Source: Thermoplasmatota archaeon (GTDB lineage Archaea; Thermoplasmatota; E2; DHVEG-1). Taken from it: a DNA stretch of 40,583 nucleotides. Shown in pieces: positions 20,580 to 29,522 of the stretch (its first letter is position 1; every line of letters begins with the position of its first letter). Under the pieces are notes generated by a model. That model saw only the letters and a program-made list of their open reading frames with translations, did not search any database and had not been told where the DNA came from. The stretch spans positions 1 through 40,583 of the forward strand of contig JAFGPP010000062.1 of NCBI GenBank assembly GCA_016936135.1. Reading direction: 5' to 3'. The position numbers and the translations under genes were made by a program.

Positions 20580-21827
20580 ATGGCCGAACTTACAGAAAGG
20601 CAAAAATACGATTTAAAACGTAAAATTGAAGAACTTAAGCAATGCAAAGGAAAACATACAGAATTAATTTCGCTTTATGTGCCCCCATCAAAACAAATAT
20701 CGGATGTCAGCAATTATTTGAAAAATGAACAATCTCAGTCACAAAACATAAAATCCAAAACAACGAGGAAAAATGTATTATCCGCTATCGAATCGATATT
20801 AAGTAGACTCAAATATTTTAAGCAACCTCCAGAAAATGGAGTAGTGTTTTTTGTTGGACATAAAAGCATAGGAAGCGATCAAACAGAAATGGTTGCTCAT
20901 GTTATCGAGCCCCCGTTGCCAATTACCACGTATCTTTACAGGTGCGACTCCCTATTTTATGTTGAACCTCTTGAAATAATGTTAAAAGAGAGAGAAATTT
21001 ACGGGCTTCTTCTGATTGACAGAAGGGAATGCACCATTGGTTTGTTAAGGGGCAATAGAACAGAATTATTGAAATATATGACCTCTCAAGTTCCCGGAAA
21101 ACACGGTAGAGGTGGTCAATCACAGCGTCGTTTTGAAAGATTAACTGAGATTGCTGCTCATGAATGGTTTGTAAAATGTGGGGAAAAGGCAAGCGAGATA
21201 TTTCTTGGCGAGGAGAATTTAAAAGGAATTTTAGTGGGAGGTCCGGGACCGACAAAACAATATTTTGTTGATGAAAACTATCTTCACTATGAGATTCAGG
21301 ATAAAATAATCGACCTGTTTGACACTGGATATACAGACGAATTTGGTTTAAAAGAACTAGTTACTACTGCCTCAGGAACAATGGATGAATTGAAAATTGC
21401 AAAAGAAAAAAAGGTAATGAAAAGATTTCTAAAGGAGGTTACTAAATCAGAGGGCAGTCTTGCAATTTATGGTGAAGAGCAAATAAGAAAAGCTCTAGAA
21501 ATGGGAGTAATAGATACTTTGCTATTGTCAGAGCAACTTCGCAGATATAGATTAAAATTAAAATGTTCTACATGTGATTATACTAAAGAAATTACAATAA
21601 ATGAAGATGAATTAGAGACTTTTAACCCCCCAAATTGCTCAAAATGTGATAAATCAACTCTGATGGAAATTGTTGAAAAAGTTGACCTAATTGATGAACT
21701 TTCTGATAAGGCAGATAAAACTGGAGGCAAGGTCATAATTATCTCAATTGACAGTGAAGAAGGCGATTCTTTATTTTCTGCTTTTAACGGGATTGCAGGG
21801 ATAGCTAGATACCCAGTTGAACTATAA
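20580..21827 (+). CDS. prf1: Peptide chain release factor aRF1
   Basis: KHGRGGQSQRRFER (GGQ motif), C-terminal zinc finger CSTCDY...CSKC. Confidence 0.96.
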   Translation: MAELTERQKYDLKRKIEELKQCKGKHTELISLYVPPSKQISDVSNYLKNEQSQSQNIKSKTTRKNVLSAIESILSRLKYFKQPPENGVVFFVGHKSIGSDQTEMVAHVIEPPLPITTYLYRCDSLFYVEPLEIMLKEREIYGLLLIDRRECTIGLLRGNRTELLKYMTSQVPGKHGRGGQSQRRFERLTEIAAHEWFVKCGEKASEIFLGEENLKGILVGGPGPTKQYFVDENYLHYEIQDKIIDLFDTGYTDEFGLKELVTTASGTMDELKIAKEKKVMKRFLKEVTKSEGSLAIYGEEQIRKALEMGVIDTLLLSEQLRRYRLKLKCSTCDYTKEITINEDELETFNPPNCSKCDKSTLMEIVEKVDLIDELSDKADKTGGKVIIISIDSEEGDSLFSAFNGIAGIARYPVEL

Positions 21828-21970
21828 AATAATTTTTTAAAAAATATAAAAAAATATTACTTTGGATTATTTCTTAATTTATCCAAAAAATCATTTTTCT
21901 CCTGTTGGAATAGATATAAACCGATGGTTTTATAAACGTGTAAATATATTATTAAGTTTGGTATTATATT

Positions 21971-24052
21971 ATGTCATCCAGAGAAGACTTTCAATCTTTT
22001 ATACCAGCGACCAAGACCATCCCAGAATTAACGATTAAGGCTGTTTTGGTGGGTGCTCTACTTGCTATTATTTTAGGCTCTGCAAATGCTTACCTTGGAT
22101 TATATGCAGGAATGACTGTTTCTGCTGTTATTCCTGGTGCCGTAATGGCATTTGCTCTTTTAAGACCGTTAAAGGGATCCATTTTAGAGGTAAATATTGG
22201 AATGATGGGTGCAGCGGCTGGAGAGGCGTTAGCAGCAGGTGTTATTTTTACCATTCCCGCCATGGTTTTGCTGGGAACTTGGTCTGAAATACATTACTTT
22301 GAAACAACAATAATTGCTTTACTTGGAGGAATACTGGGTGTTTTATGGATGATTCCTTTAAGAAGGGCGTTGATTATCAAAACTGATTTACCTTTCCCGG
22401 AGGGGGTTGCAGTTGCAGCAGTCCTGACCACTACAGTGGGAGAGGACGGACATAAAAAAACAAAAAAGAAAAAGGATTCCGGCGGCGTAAGCGGTATATG
22501 GCTTATGATTGGAGTCATAATAGCAGGATTTTTTAAATTTGGCCAGACCTCATTAAAGATATTTAGCGGGGCAATACACCATATATTAGATATTGGTAAG
22601 TTTAATATAGGTGGGGGAGAAAAATCTGGATATTTGTACGGAGGTCTTGCTACATCACCTGCTCTTTTGGGAGTAGGGTGGATTATTGGTCCCAAAATTT
22701 CATCTTTTGTTTTTGTTGGAGGATTATTAGGCTGGGTTATACTTGCACCCCTTATAGCACTTGCAACCGGTTTGCCTGTCCCAGGTGCAGATCCCAGTCT
22801 AACTGTTTTAGAGGCAAAACAACAAATCGCTGACGCCTTTGCTTTCGGAAATGGAAATTTTGATATGGGAAGCATGATTTGGGGTTTTTACCAAATATGG
22901 GGCAGCTACATCAGATACATTGGTGTAGGTGCAATGGTTGTCGGCGGATTGTATACAATTTTTAAACTAAGAGCAAATCTTGCAGCAGGCATTAAGGAGG
23001 CAATTGCAGGCTTAACGGGAGGTCAAATTTCTGCAAAAAAGAGAACTGATCAGGATTTAAACTTTAAATTTGTTTTTTTAACCATTGGTGCACTAATAAT
23101 ACCCGTATTTCTGGTTTATGCCTGGATATCTGAAAATTATCTTGTATCTGGAATAATGGCAATATTTGCAATATTATTTGCATTTGTTGCAAGCGCTATT
23201 GCCGGTTATATGGCAGGATTGCTGGGTTCATCTAATAATCCAATCTCTGGTGTTACAGTGTCAGTTCTTTTAATAACATCACTCATTCTACTTGGTTTCG
23301 GCTTATCTGGTGATTTAGGTGCTTATGGTGTTGCTATTTTGATAGCAGCTGTTATCTGTTGCGCGGCAGCAATATCTGGAGACGTTCTACAATCAATGAC
23401 TTGCGGTCAAATGATCGGTGCTACCCCTAAAAATCAACAAATTGCTGAAATAATTGGAGTAATTGCAGCAGCACCAATTCTGGCGTTGATTGTATCTGCT
23501 CTTGATCAGGCTTATAAAATAGGAAGTACCGATTTACCCGCACCGCAGGCATTTCTAATGTCTGGGATAGTTAAAGGAGTATTGGGGGGAGACATGGTTT
23601 GGCCATTTGTTCTTGCGGGAATGGTTTTAGCTTTTGTTTTAATTTTAATTGATCTTCCGGTTTTACCTGTGGCAATCGGTATATACCTCCCTTTTACTCT
23701 AAGCGTACCAATATTTTTGGGCGGTATTGTACGACATGTCACAAATGGTTTTATTTCCAAGAAATTTGGTAGCGCTCAAGAAGAAGAGATAAGCGAATGG
23801 GAGCTAGCAATAAAACAAACAGATGTCAAACCTAAAGAAAAGATTATAAGAACAGGTCTTCTTCTTACTGCGGGATTAATTGCAGGTGAGGCTTTAATGG
23901 GTGTAATTGTCGCTTTCCTGATAATCGGCGGTATTAATCTAGCGATATTTGATTTCGCCCCAATAGTTCCAGCGATGCTAATCTTCATATTCATTGCTAT
24001 CCTGCTATGGTATATCCCATTGAGGGAAATATTTGCTAATAAACAAAAGTGA
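21971..24052 (+). CDS. OPT family oligopeptide transporter
   Basis: LTIKAVLVGALLAIILGSANAYLGLYAGMTVSAVIPGAVMA, DLPFPEGVAVAAVL, GDVLQSMTCGQMIGATPKNQQ. Confidence 0.92.
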   Translation: MSSREDFQSFIPATKTIPELTIKAVLVGALLAIILGSANAYLGLYAGMTVSAVIPGAVMAFALLRPLKGSILEVNIGMMGAAAGEALAAGVIFTIPAMVLLGTWSEIHYFETTIIALLGGILGVLWMIPLRRALIIKTDLPFPEGVAVAAVLTTTVGEDGHKKTKKKKDSGGVSGIWLMIGVIIAGFFKFGQTSLKIFSGAIHHILDIGKFNIGGGEKSGYLYGGLATSPALLGVGWIIGPKISSFVFVGGLLGWVILAPLIALATGLPVPGADPSLTVLEAKQQIADAFAFGNGNFDMGSMIWGFYQIWGSYIRYIGVGAMVVGGLYTIFKLRANLAAGIKEAIAGLTGGQISAKKRTDQDLNFKFVFLTIGALIIPVFLVYAWISENYLVSGIMAIFAILFAFVASAIAGYMAGLLGSSNNPISGVTVSVLLITSLILLGFGLSGDLGAYGVAILIAAVICCAAAISGDVLQSMTCGQMIGATPKNQQIAEIIGVIAAAPILALIVSALDQAYKIGSTDLPAPQAFLMSGIVKGVLGGDMVWPFVLAGMVLAFVLILIDLPVLPVAIGIYLPFTLSVPIFLGGIVRHVTNGFISKKFGSAQEEEISEWELAIKQTDVKPKEKIIRTGLLLTAGLIAGEALMGVIVAFLIIGGINLAIFDFAPIVPAMLIFIFIAILLWYIPLREIFANKQK

Positions 24053-24392
24053 AAAATATAGATTACCAACCCGCGAAGAAATGCTATCATACAATCCCAA
24101 GCGTGGCGATTTTGAATGGTCGGTTAATAGCGAGGGTTTAATTGAAATAAAAGTTCAAAAATTCAAAAGTAAAACAGGTAATTCGCTATGTAAACTAATC
24201 AAAAAAGACCCCTATTTTACGGCCAAATTTGATATAGTAGGCTCGATTGTGTGGAAAAATTGCGATGGTAAAAAAAAGGTAGGTGACATATTAAAAATAT
24301 TACAAAAAGAATTACCAAATGAAAAAAACATAGATCAGAGATTATTTTTGTTTATTCAGCAATTGAGAAATTTAAATTATATCCTTTACTAA
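24033..24392 (+). CDS. PqqD-like (RiPP recognition element fold) protein
   Basis: TTG start inside the OPT gene 3' end; C-terminal region FDIVGSIVWKNCDGKKKVGDILKILQKELP...QRLFLFIQQLRNLNYI fits the PqqD pattern. Confidence 0.65.
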   Translation: MLINKSEKYRLPTREEMLSYNPKRGDFEWSVNSEGLIEIKVQKFKSKTGNSLCKLIKKDPYFTAKFDIVGSIVWKNCDGKKKVGDILKILQKELPNEKNIDQRLFLFIQQLRNLNYILY

Positions 24393-25058
24393 TTACTCCA
24401 AGTGTCCCTTTTTTACAATCAGTGTACCATTGTCCCGGTGCCAAATTTTTTCTATTTCATCTAAAACAAGTTTCCTATTAAAATTAGGACCGTCAATTAC
24501 CAGGGTTTCAAATTCTCCTCCTTCGCCTGCAATACTTATGGCAAACTTTCTATTTAGTTCTACCAACTCTTCTAATGTTTTATGGTCCAATGTTCTGCCA
24601 AGCCACGATTCGTCAAATCCATTGGCATATATGCCAACGATTTTTATTATAAAACCCGCATCTATCTGATCCTTGATTAACATTTTTTGATTTTTATGCC
24701 AAAGGGGAGTGTATGAATTAATGCCGAGTTCATGACAGATTCTTTCGATTCTCGTACGTTGATATTCTGAGGCTATCGCTCCACTGATGACCCCATCTAT
24801 GGGAATTGAGCCTAAAAGATTCCTAAGATCGTTTAACTCATCTTCTTTTTCTCCTTTGGTCTGCATTCTTAAAAGCGGAATACCTATTGCAATCGATAGT
24901 AATTTTGTAAGATGGATATTTACTGAATGAAACATCCATGAGTCCTTTTTTTCCGGAAACATAGCAATCAAATGAGTTATATTCCAGCCCCACTGCTTTG
25001 CAATATAAACGGCAAAAACGGAATCTTTGCCACCTGAAAATAATGCAGCAACTTTCAT
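24393..25058 (-). CDS. dph6: Diphthine--ammonia ligase (Dph6-type PP-loop ATPase)
   Basis: ALFSGGKDSVFAVYIA, GVISGAIASEYQRTRIERICHELG. Confidence 0.88.
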   Translation of the reverse strand: MKVAALFSGGKDSVFAVYIAKQWGWNITHLIAMFPEKKDSWMFHSVNIHLTKLLSIAIGIPLLRMQTKGEKEDELNDLRNLLGSIPIDGVISGAIASEYQRTRIERICHELGINSYTPLWHKNQKMLIKDQIDAGFIIKIVGIYANGFDESWLGRTLDHKTLEELVELNRKFAISIAGEGGEFETLVIDGPNFNRKLVLDEIEKIWHRDNGTLIVKKGHLE

Positions 25059-25142
25059 GAGGAGAGTTATGGCTTTATAGGGCTAAACGTTTTCTGTGTG
25101 TATGTTTGTAAATTTTATTGCCCTTTGCGATGGTGGTTTGTA

Positions 25143-25907
25143 TTGAAAATCGGGATAATATGCGGGCATGAAATGCCCGCCCTTATAAAAAATCCAGAGT
25201 CATTGTCAGTTGAAACTCCTTATGACAAAGTTAAAGTAAAAATCTCAAAAAATTATGGGCATGACTTGTTTTTTATAAATAGACATGGTGAAAATGGAAA
25301 TATCCCCCCTCATAAAATAAATTATCATTCAAATATTCAGGCTTTTAATTCTTGTCATATTGACTGTATTTTTTCAGTCGGTACCGTTGGATCAATGAAG
25401 ACGAAAATAAAGCCTAGCGATTTTGTAATTCCACACGATTTTGTTGATAACACTAAATTAAGAAAACCATCTTTTTTTGATGATTCAAGAGTACACGTCG
25501 ATATGTCTTCTCCCTTTTGCCCTGCCCTTAGAGAACTTCTTATTTCAAAATGCAAAGAAATTAAAAAAATAGTCATCCACTCAAATGGGGTATACCTCTG
25601 TACAGAGGGGCCAAGATTAGAAACTGTATCAGAAATTAAAATATTTTCTCAAGTGGCAGACATTGTTGGGATGACAAATGTTCCAGAAGTAATTCTTGCA
25701 CGAGAGGTAGGTATCTGCTATGCATCTTTATGCGTTGTGTGTAACATGGCAGCAGGACTTCAGAATCGTCTAGCGGCAAATGAAATATCGTCTGTATATG
25801 GCAAGTTGGAACCTATAGTATCTGAGGTTTTAGAAAATGCTATCAAATCGATAAATGAGAAAAAGGACTGCAATTGTAGAAAAATTGTTTCGGAGGCATC
25901 TATCTGA
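25143..25907 (+). CDS. 5'-methylthioadenosine/methylthioinosine phosphorylase family
   Basis: LKIGIICGHEM, RHGENGNIPPHKINYHSN, CTEGPRLET, VGMTNVPEVILAREVGICYASLCVVCNMA. TTG at 25143 preferred. Confidence 0.85.
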   Translation: MKIGIICGHEMPALIKNPESLSVETPYDKVKVKISKNYGHDLFFINRHGENGNIPPHKINYHSNIQAFNSCHIDCIFSVGTVGSMKTKIKPSDFVIPHDFVDNTKLRKPSFFDDSRVHVDMSSPFCPALRELLISKCKEIKKIVIHSNGVYLCTEGPRLETVSEIKIFSQVADIVGMTNVPEVILAREVGICYASLCVVCNMAAGLQNRLAANEISSVYGKLEPIVSEVLENAIKSINEKKDCNCRKIVSEASI

Positions 25908-26320
25908 AGGAATATGAAATAATTGAACACACTGCAGATATTGGTGTTAAAGCATTTGGTAAATCACTTTCAGAAGCTTTTGCAAATGCAGCAAAGGCAA
26001 TGTTTGACATAATTGCTGATAATTCTGAAATCGAATCTGTTGGTGAATACGAAATCCAGTTGGAAGCAAATGATTTGGAGCAGTTGCTTGTAGATTGGTT
26101 GGGAGAGCTGCTTTTTTTAAATACAGCAAAAAATTTGGTCTTTAATTTTTTTAATGTTATCTTGGATGATAAAAAATTCAGACTTACAGCCCACGTGTTT
26201 GGCGAAAAATTCGACATATCAAAACATAAAATTGGTATGGAAATTAAAGCGGTAACTTACCATATTCTCGAGGTTAGAAATAAACATCCATACCATGTAC
26301 AAGTTTTGTTCGATATTTAA
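25904..26320 (+). CDS. Archease (tRNA ligase cofactor family)
   Basis: KEYEIIEHTADIGVKAFGKSLSEAFANAAKAMFDII, reading frame open from 25904; ORF track starts too late at an internal ATG (26000). Probable CTG start. Confidence 0.85.
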   Translation: MKEYEIIEHTADIGVKAFGKSLSEAFANAAKAMFDIIADNSEIESVGEYEIQLEANDLEQLLVDWLGELLFLNTAKNLVFNFFNVILDDKKFRLTAHVFGEKFDISKHKIGMEIKAVTYHILEVRNKHPYHVQVLFDI

Positions 26321-26419
26321 TTAATTCATTAACTTATCATTTATTTCTGATTTTCTGTACTGTTAAATATGATATCATACGAAAAAATTTAATAAAGACT
26401 GTTAATAATGGTATAAATA

Positions 26420-26626
26420 ATGACTAATGAAAAGATAACTAAAGACATGAATATAAGAGAAGTAATCGACAAATATCCTGAAACTATCGGAGTTTTCTCA
26501 AAGTATAACATGGGCTGCATCGGCTGTATTGCATCTTCCTTTGAAAAAATTAGTGATATTGCGATGGTTCATGGCGTGGATGTTAAAAAATTTTTAATAG
26601 ACTTAAACAAGGCGGTAAAAGACTAA
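26420..26626 (+). CDS. DUF1858 domain protein (hybrid-cluster-associated disulfide type)
   Basis: MNIREVIDKYPETIGVFSKYNMGCIGCIAS motif. Confidence 0.85.
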   Translation: MTNEKITKDMNIREVIDKYPETIGVFSKYNMGCIGCIASSFEKISDIAMVHGVDVKKFLIDLNKAVKD

Positions 26627-26629
26627 AAA

Positions 26630-27043
26630 CTACAATCCGCTCTTTGTTGTGACCAACTCCCCGTTTTTTATTCCTTTTAAAGCTTTGATGTTATCTGCAA
26701 GTTTTTTGATATTGCCATGTTTTCCTTTTAATACTATTACTTCCAGGCAGTTATGATGATCTATATGCACATGTGTTGTAACGAGTATTTCTTTAGTATG
26801 ATCATGCTGCAAATCTAGAAGTCTATCAGTCAAACTTCCAACATGATGATCATAAATTATTGTAAGGGTGCCTATTGTTTCTTCTTCGGGGTTTTTAGTT
26901 TTTTCTGATATCAGGCTTTTACGTATTAGATCTCTGATGGCCTCTGAACGATTATTATAACCTTCCTTTTTGTTTAATTGATCAAATTTTTTTAAAAGAT
27001 TTGGCTCTATTGACACTCCAAATCTAGTTATTTTTTCAGTCAT
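26630..27043 (-). CDS. nikR: Nickel-responsive regulator NikR
   Basis: MTEKITRFGVSIEPNLLKKFDQLNKKEGYNNRSEAIRDLIR ribbon-helix-helix; HHVGSLTDRL, TTHVHIDHHNCLEVIVLKG nickel-site motifs. Confidence 0.93.
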   Translation of the reverse strand: MTEKITRFGVSIEPNLLKKFDQLNKKEGYNNRSEAIRDLIRKSLISEKTKNPEEETIGTLTIIYDHHVGSLTDRLLDLQHDHTKEILVTTHVHIDHHNCLEVIVLKGKHGNIKKLADNIKALKGIKNGELVTTKSGL

Positions 27044-27229
27044 AATAACACGTTTTACAGGTAAAAGTGGCACGAATATAAATTTTTTCAAAGATAATGT
27101 CCTTATGTTCCCCCATCCCGATAGATAAAAATGTGGATAATTAAAGTGGTAAGATTAACATAAGTATAGTTTTTAATCTAATTTTTAATTGTAGCAACTC
27201 ATAATAAAAAATACAAAATCAGAAATTTC

Positions 27230-27949
27230 TTACTTTTCTAATATTCCTAGATAAACTCTGAGAAGACCAGGTTGACTACTTTTGATTTTTCCTGCTCCAT
27301 AACCGATTTTAGTAATTCTCATTGGTGGCATCTTGCCAAAAACTTCTGCAATAGTTGTAATTATTGCTGCCCCTGTTGGAGTGACCATTTCATGATCTGC
27401 AACCGATTGATAAACTGGTACATTTTTTAAAAGTTCAAGAGTGGCAGGTGCCGGAATCGGAATTATTCCATGAGAACATTTTACAAAACCTTTTCCAAGT
27501 GGTAGATCTGAACAAAACACTTTTTCAACACCAAGTTTCTTCAAACAGATTGCAGCACCAACAACATCAATAATTGAATCTATTGCACCTACTTCATGAA
27601 AATGAACATTCTCAATTTCTATATCGTGAATCTTGCTTTCTGCCTCAGCAAGACGGTTAAAAATTTTTTTACTTAGTTCTTTTACATCGTTGTCCAAATC
27701 GCTATTATTTATAACGTCATAAATATCTAAAAGACTACGATGATGCTGTTTTTCTTTAACTGATATATAAACATCTATTGCACTTATTTGATTTTTTTTA
27801 ATCTTTTTTATTTCAATTGCGTAACCAGAAATATTAATTTTTTTCAACTGTTTTTTTATAAATTCCCCATCAACTCCAAGATCACAAAGTGCTCCAAGAA
27901 TCATATCGCCAGCAATACCTGAAAAACAATCGAAAAAAGCAACATACAT
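27230..27949 (-). CDS. larC: LarC N-terminal-type (LarC1-only) nickel-pincer cofactor insertion protein
   Basis: MYVAFFDCFSGIAGDMILGALCDLGVD, HHRSLLDI, VHFHEVGAIDSIIDVVG, TPTGAAIITTI; only 239 aa. Confidence 0.9.
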   Translation of the reverse strand: MYVAFFDCFSGIAGDMILGALCDLGVDGEFIKKQLKKINISGYAIEIKKIKKNQISAIDVYISVKEKQHHRSLLDIYDVINNSDLDNDVKELSKKIFNRLAEAESKIHDIEIENVHFHEVGAIDSIIDVVGAAICLKKLGVEKVFCSDLPLGKGFVKCSHGIIPIPAPATLELLKNVPVYQSVADHEMVTPTGAAIITTIAEVFGKMPPMRITKIGYGAGKIKSSQPGLLRVYLGILEK

Positions 27950-27956
27950 TTCTAGA

Positions 27957-28685
27957 TCACCTATTTATTATGCTGGCAAAATATCCAGCACCAAACCCAT
28001 TATCGATGTTAACGACAACAACTCCTTCAGCACAAGTATTTAACATGGTGAGAAGCGGGGCGATACCCTTGAAACTTGCACCGTATCCCACGCTTGTTGG
28101 AACTGCAATTACAGGTTTTGATGTTAGTCCACCAACTATACTTGCTAAAGCCCCTTCCATACCAGCAACGACAATAATCACATTTGATTGAAACAATTTA
28201 TCTTTGATATCCAAAAGACGATGTACTCCTGCTACACCAACATCGTAATGCTTTTCCACTGAATTACCCATCAGGGTCGCTGTTACAATGGCTTCTTCTG
28301 CAACCGGTATATCTGATGTACCGGCTGTAACAACAAATATTTTCCCTTTTTTTGGGATAGTAGTTTCTTGTTCAATAGTAATTGTTCGAGCAAGATCGTT
28401 ATATTTTGCATTGGGGTGGTTTTTTTTAACTTCATGATAGATATTTTTGTTTGCCTTCGTCGCAAGGATGTTATGTTCGGTTTTTGAAAGTGTGTCGATA
28501 ATTTCTACGACCTGACTTTTTGTTTTACCTTGACAAAATACTGTTTCCGGAAAACCTTTTCTAAGTGACCTATGTGTGTCAATTTTTGCGAAATCAAGAT
28601 TTTTATAAGGCAAAAATCTTAACTCTTCTAAAATCTGTTCAAGCGTTATTTTTCCTGATTTATATTCTTCTAATAACTTCTTCAT
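27957..28685 (-). CDS. larB: LarB (nickel-pincer cofactor biosynthesis; AIR carboxylase-like)
   Basis: TAGTSDIPVAEEAIVTATLMG, VGVAGVHRLL, VVAGMEGALASIVGGL, VPTSVGYGASFKG. Confidence 0.93.
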   Translation of the reverse strand: MKKLLEEYKSGKITLEQILEELRFLPYKNLDFAKIDTHRSLRKGFPETVFCQGKTKSQVVEIIDTLSKTEHNILATKANKNIYHEVKKNHPNAKYNDLARTITIEQETTIPKKGKIFVVTAGTSDIPVAEEAIVTATLMGNSVEKHYDVGVAGVHRLLDIKDKLFQSNVIIVVAGMEGALASIVGGLTSKPVIAVPTSVGYGASFKGIAPLLTMLNTCAEGVVVVNIDNGFGAGYFASIINR

Positions 28686-29488
28686 TAAAGTACCTCATTT
28701 AAACTACCAGTTCTATATCCTTCCAAGTCAAGGGTTACATAGTTAAATCCTAGATTTTTGAATTTTTCAACTATTTGATTTGCGTTCTTTAGAATGATTT
28801 GAAAATCTTTTTTTGCAACTTCTATTCGTGCAATATCTTTATGATACCTGACGTGAGGGTTTTTAATACCAACTGAATTCAATAACCTTTCAGCCTTTTC
28901 TATACTTTTTATATTTTCCATGGTAATCTTAATTCCGTATGGTATTCTTGATGCAAGACAAGCAGATGGCGACCTTATATAATTTTTAATACCGATTTTT
29001 TCCGCTAAGATTTCAATATCGTGTTTTGTTAAACCCGCCTCTAAAAGTGGACTTCTAACACCCAATTCCTTTAATGCTTTTATTCCAGGTCGAAAGTCCT
29101 TTAGATCATCGAAATTACTTCCATCCAAAACAAAATCTTTATTTTCCTCTTTGGCAATCGCAATTATTTTTTTGAACATCTCCCTTTTACAGTAGTAGCA
29201 TCTATTAGTTTTATTATCTCTTAGTTCTGAAATTTGTTCAAAATCAATATCTATAATAATGTGTTTAATTTTGAAATCCTTGGCAATATCTTGAACTAGA
29301 TCAATTTCACATTTTTTTATTAATGCAAAATTTACGGTAATGGCCAGTACTTTTTTACCAAGAATTTCTGAAGCAACTTTTAACAAAAAAGTACTATCTG
29401 CCCCACCGGAAAATCCAATGGCAGCACTATTCATTAACTTTAAGATACGAGTTAATTTATCGAATTTTTTTACAATTGTACTGTTCAC
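28685..29488 (-). CDS. larE: LarE (ATP-dependent sulfur transferase of nickel-pincer cofactor synthesis)
   Basis: AIGFSGGADSTFLLKVA, NRCYYCKREMF, SPSACLASRIPYG. Confidence 0.93.
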   Translation of the reverse strand: MNSTIVKKFDKLTRILKLMNSAAIGFSGGADSTFLLKVASEILGKKVLAITVNFALIKKCEIDLVQDIAKDFKIKHIIIDIDFEQISELRDNKTNRCYYCKREMFKKIIAIAKEENKDFVLDGSNFDDLKDFRPGIKALKELGVRSPLLEAGLTKHDIEILAEKIGIKNYIRSPSACLASRIPYGIKITMENIKSIEKAERLLNSVGIKNPHVRYHKDIARIEVAKKDFQIILKNANQIVEKFKNLGFNYVTLDLEGYRTGSLNEVL

Positions 29489-29522
29489 TTTAAGCTAGAA
29501 GATAATTTTAAATTCCTTAATA

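Noticed and set aside
21865-21890. TTTGGAT...ATCCAAA hairpin after prf1 as a structured RNA/riboswitch
   Set aside because: Short AT-rich hairpin in an AT-rich gap; likely chance or termination-related, with no further structure seen.
22294-22875. 193-aa antisense ORF opposite the OPT transporter, plus other antisense ORFs (for example 23776..24090, 23512..23760, 15208..15594, 18607..18909)
   Set aside because: They lie fully opposite well-supported genes, with Pro/Ile/Ser-rich shadow composition and no recognisable motifs.
26000-26320. ORF track start for archease at internal ATG
   Set aside because: It would remove the conserved HTADIG N-terminal region; the frame is open and conserved back to 25904.
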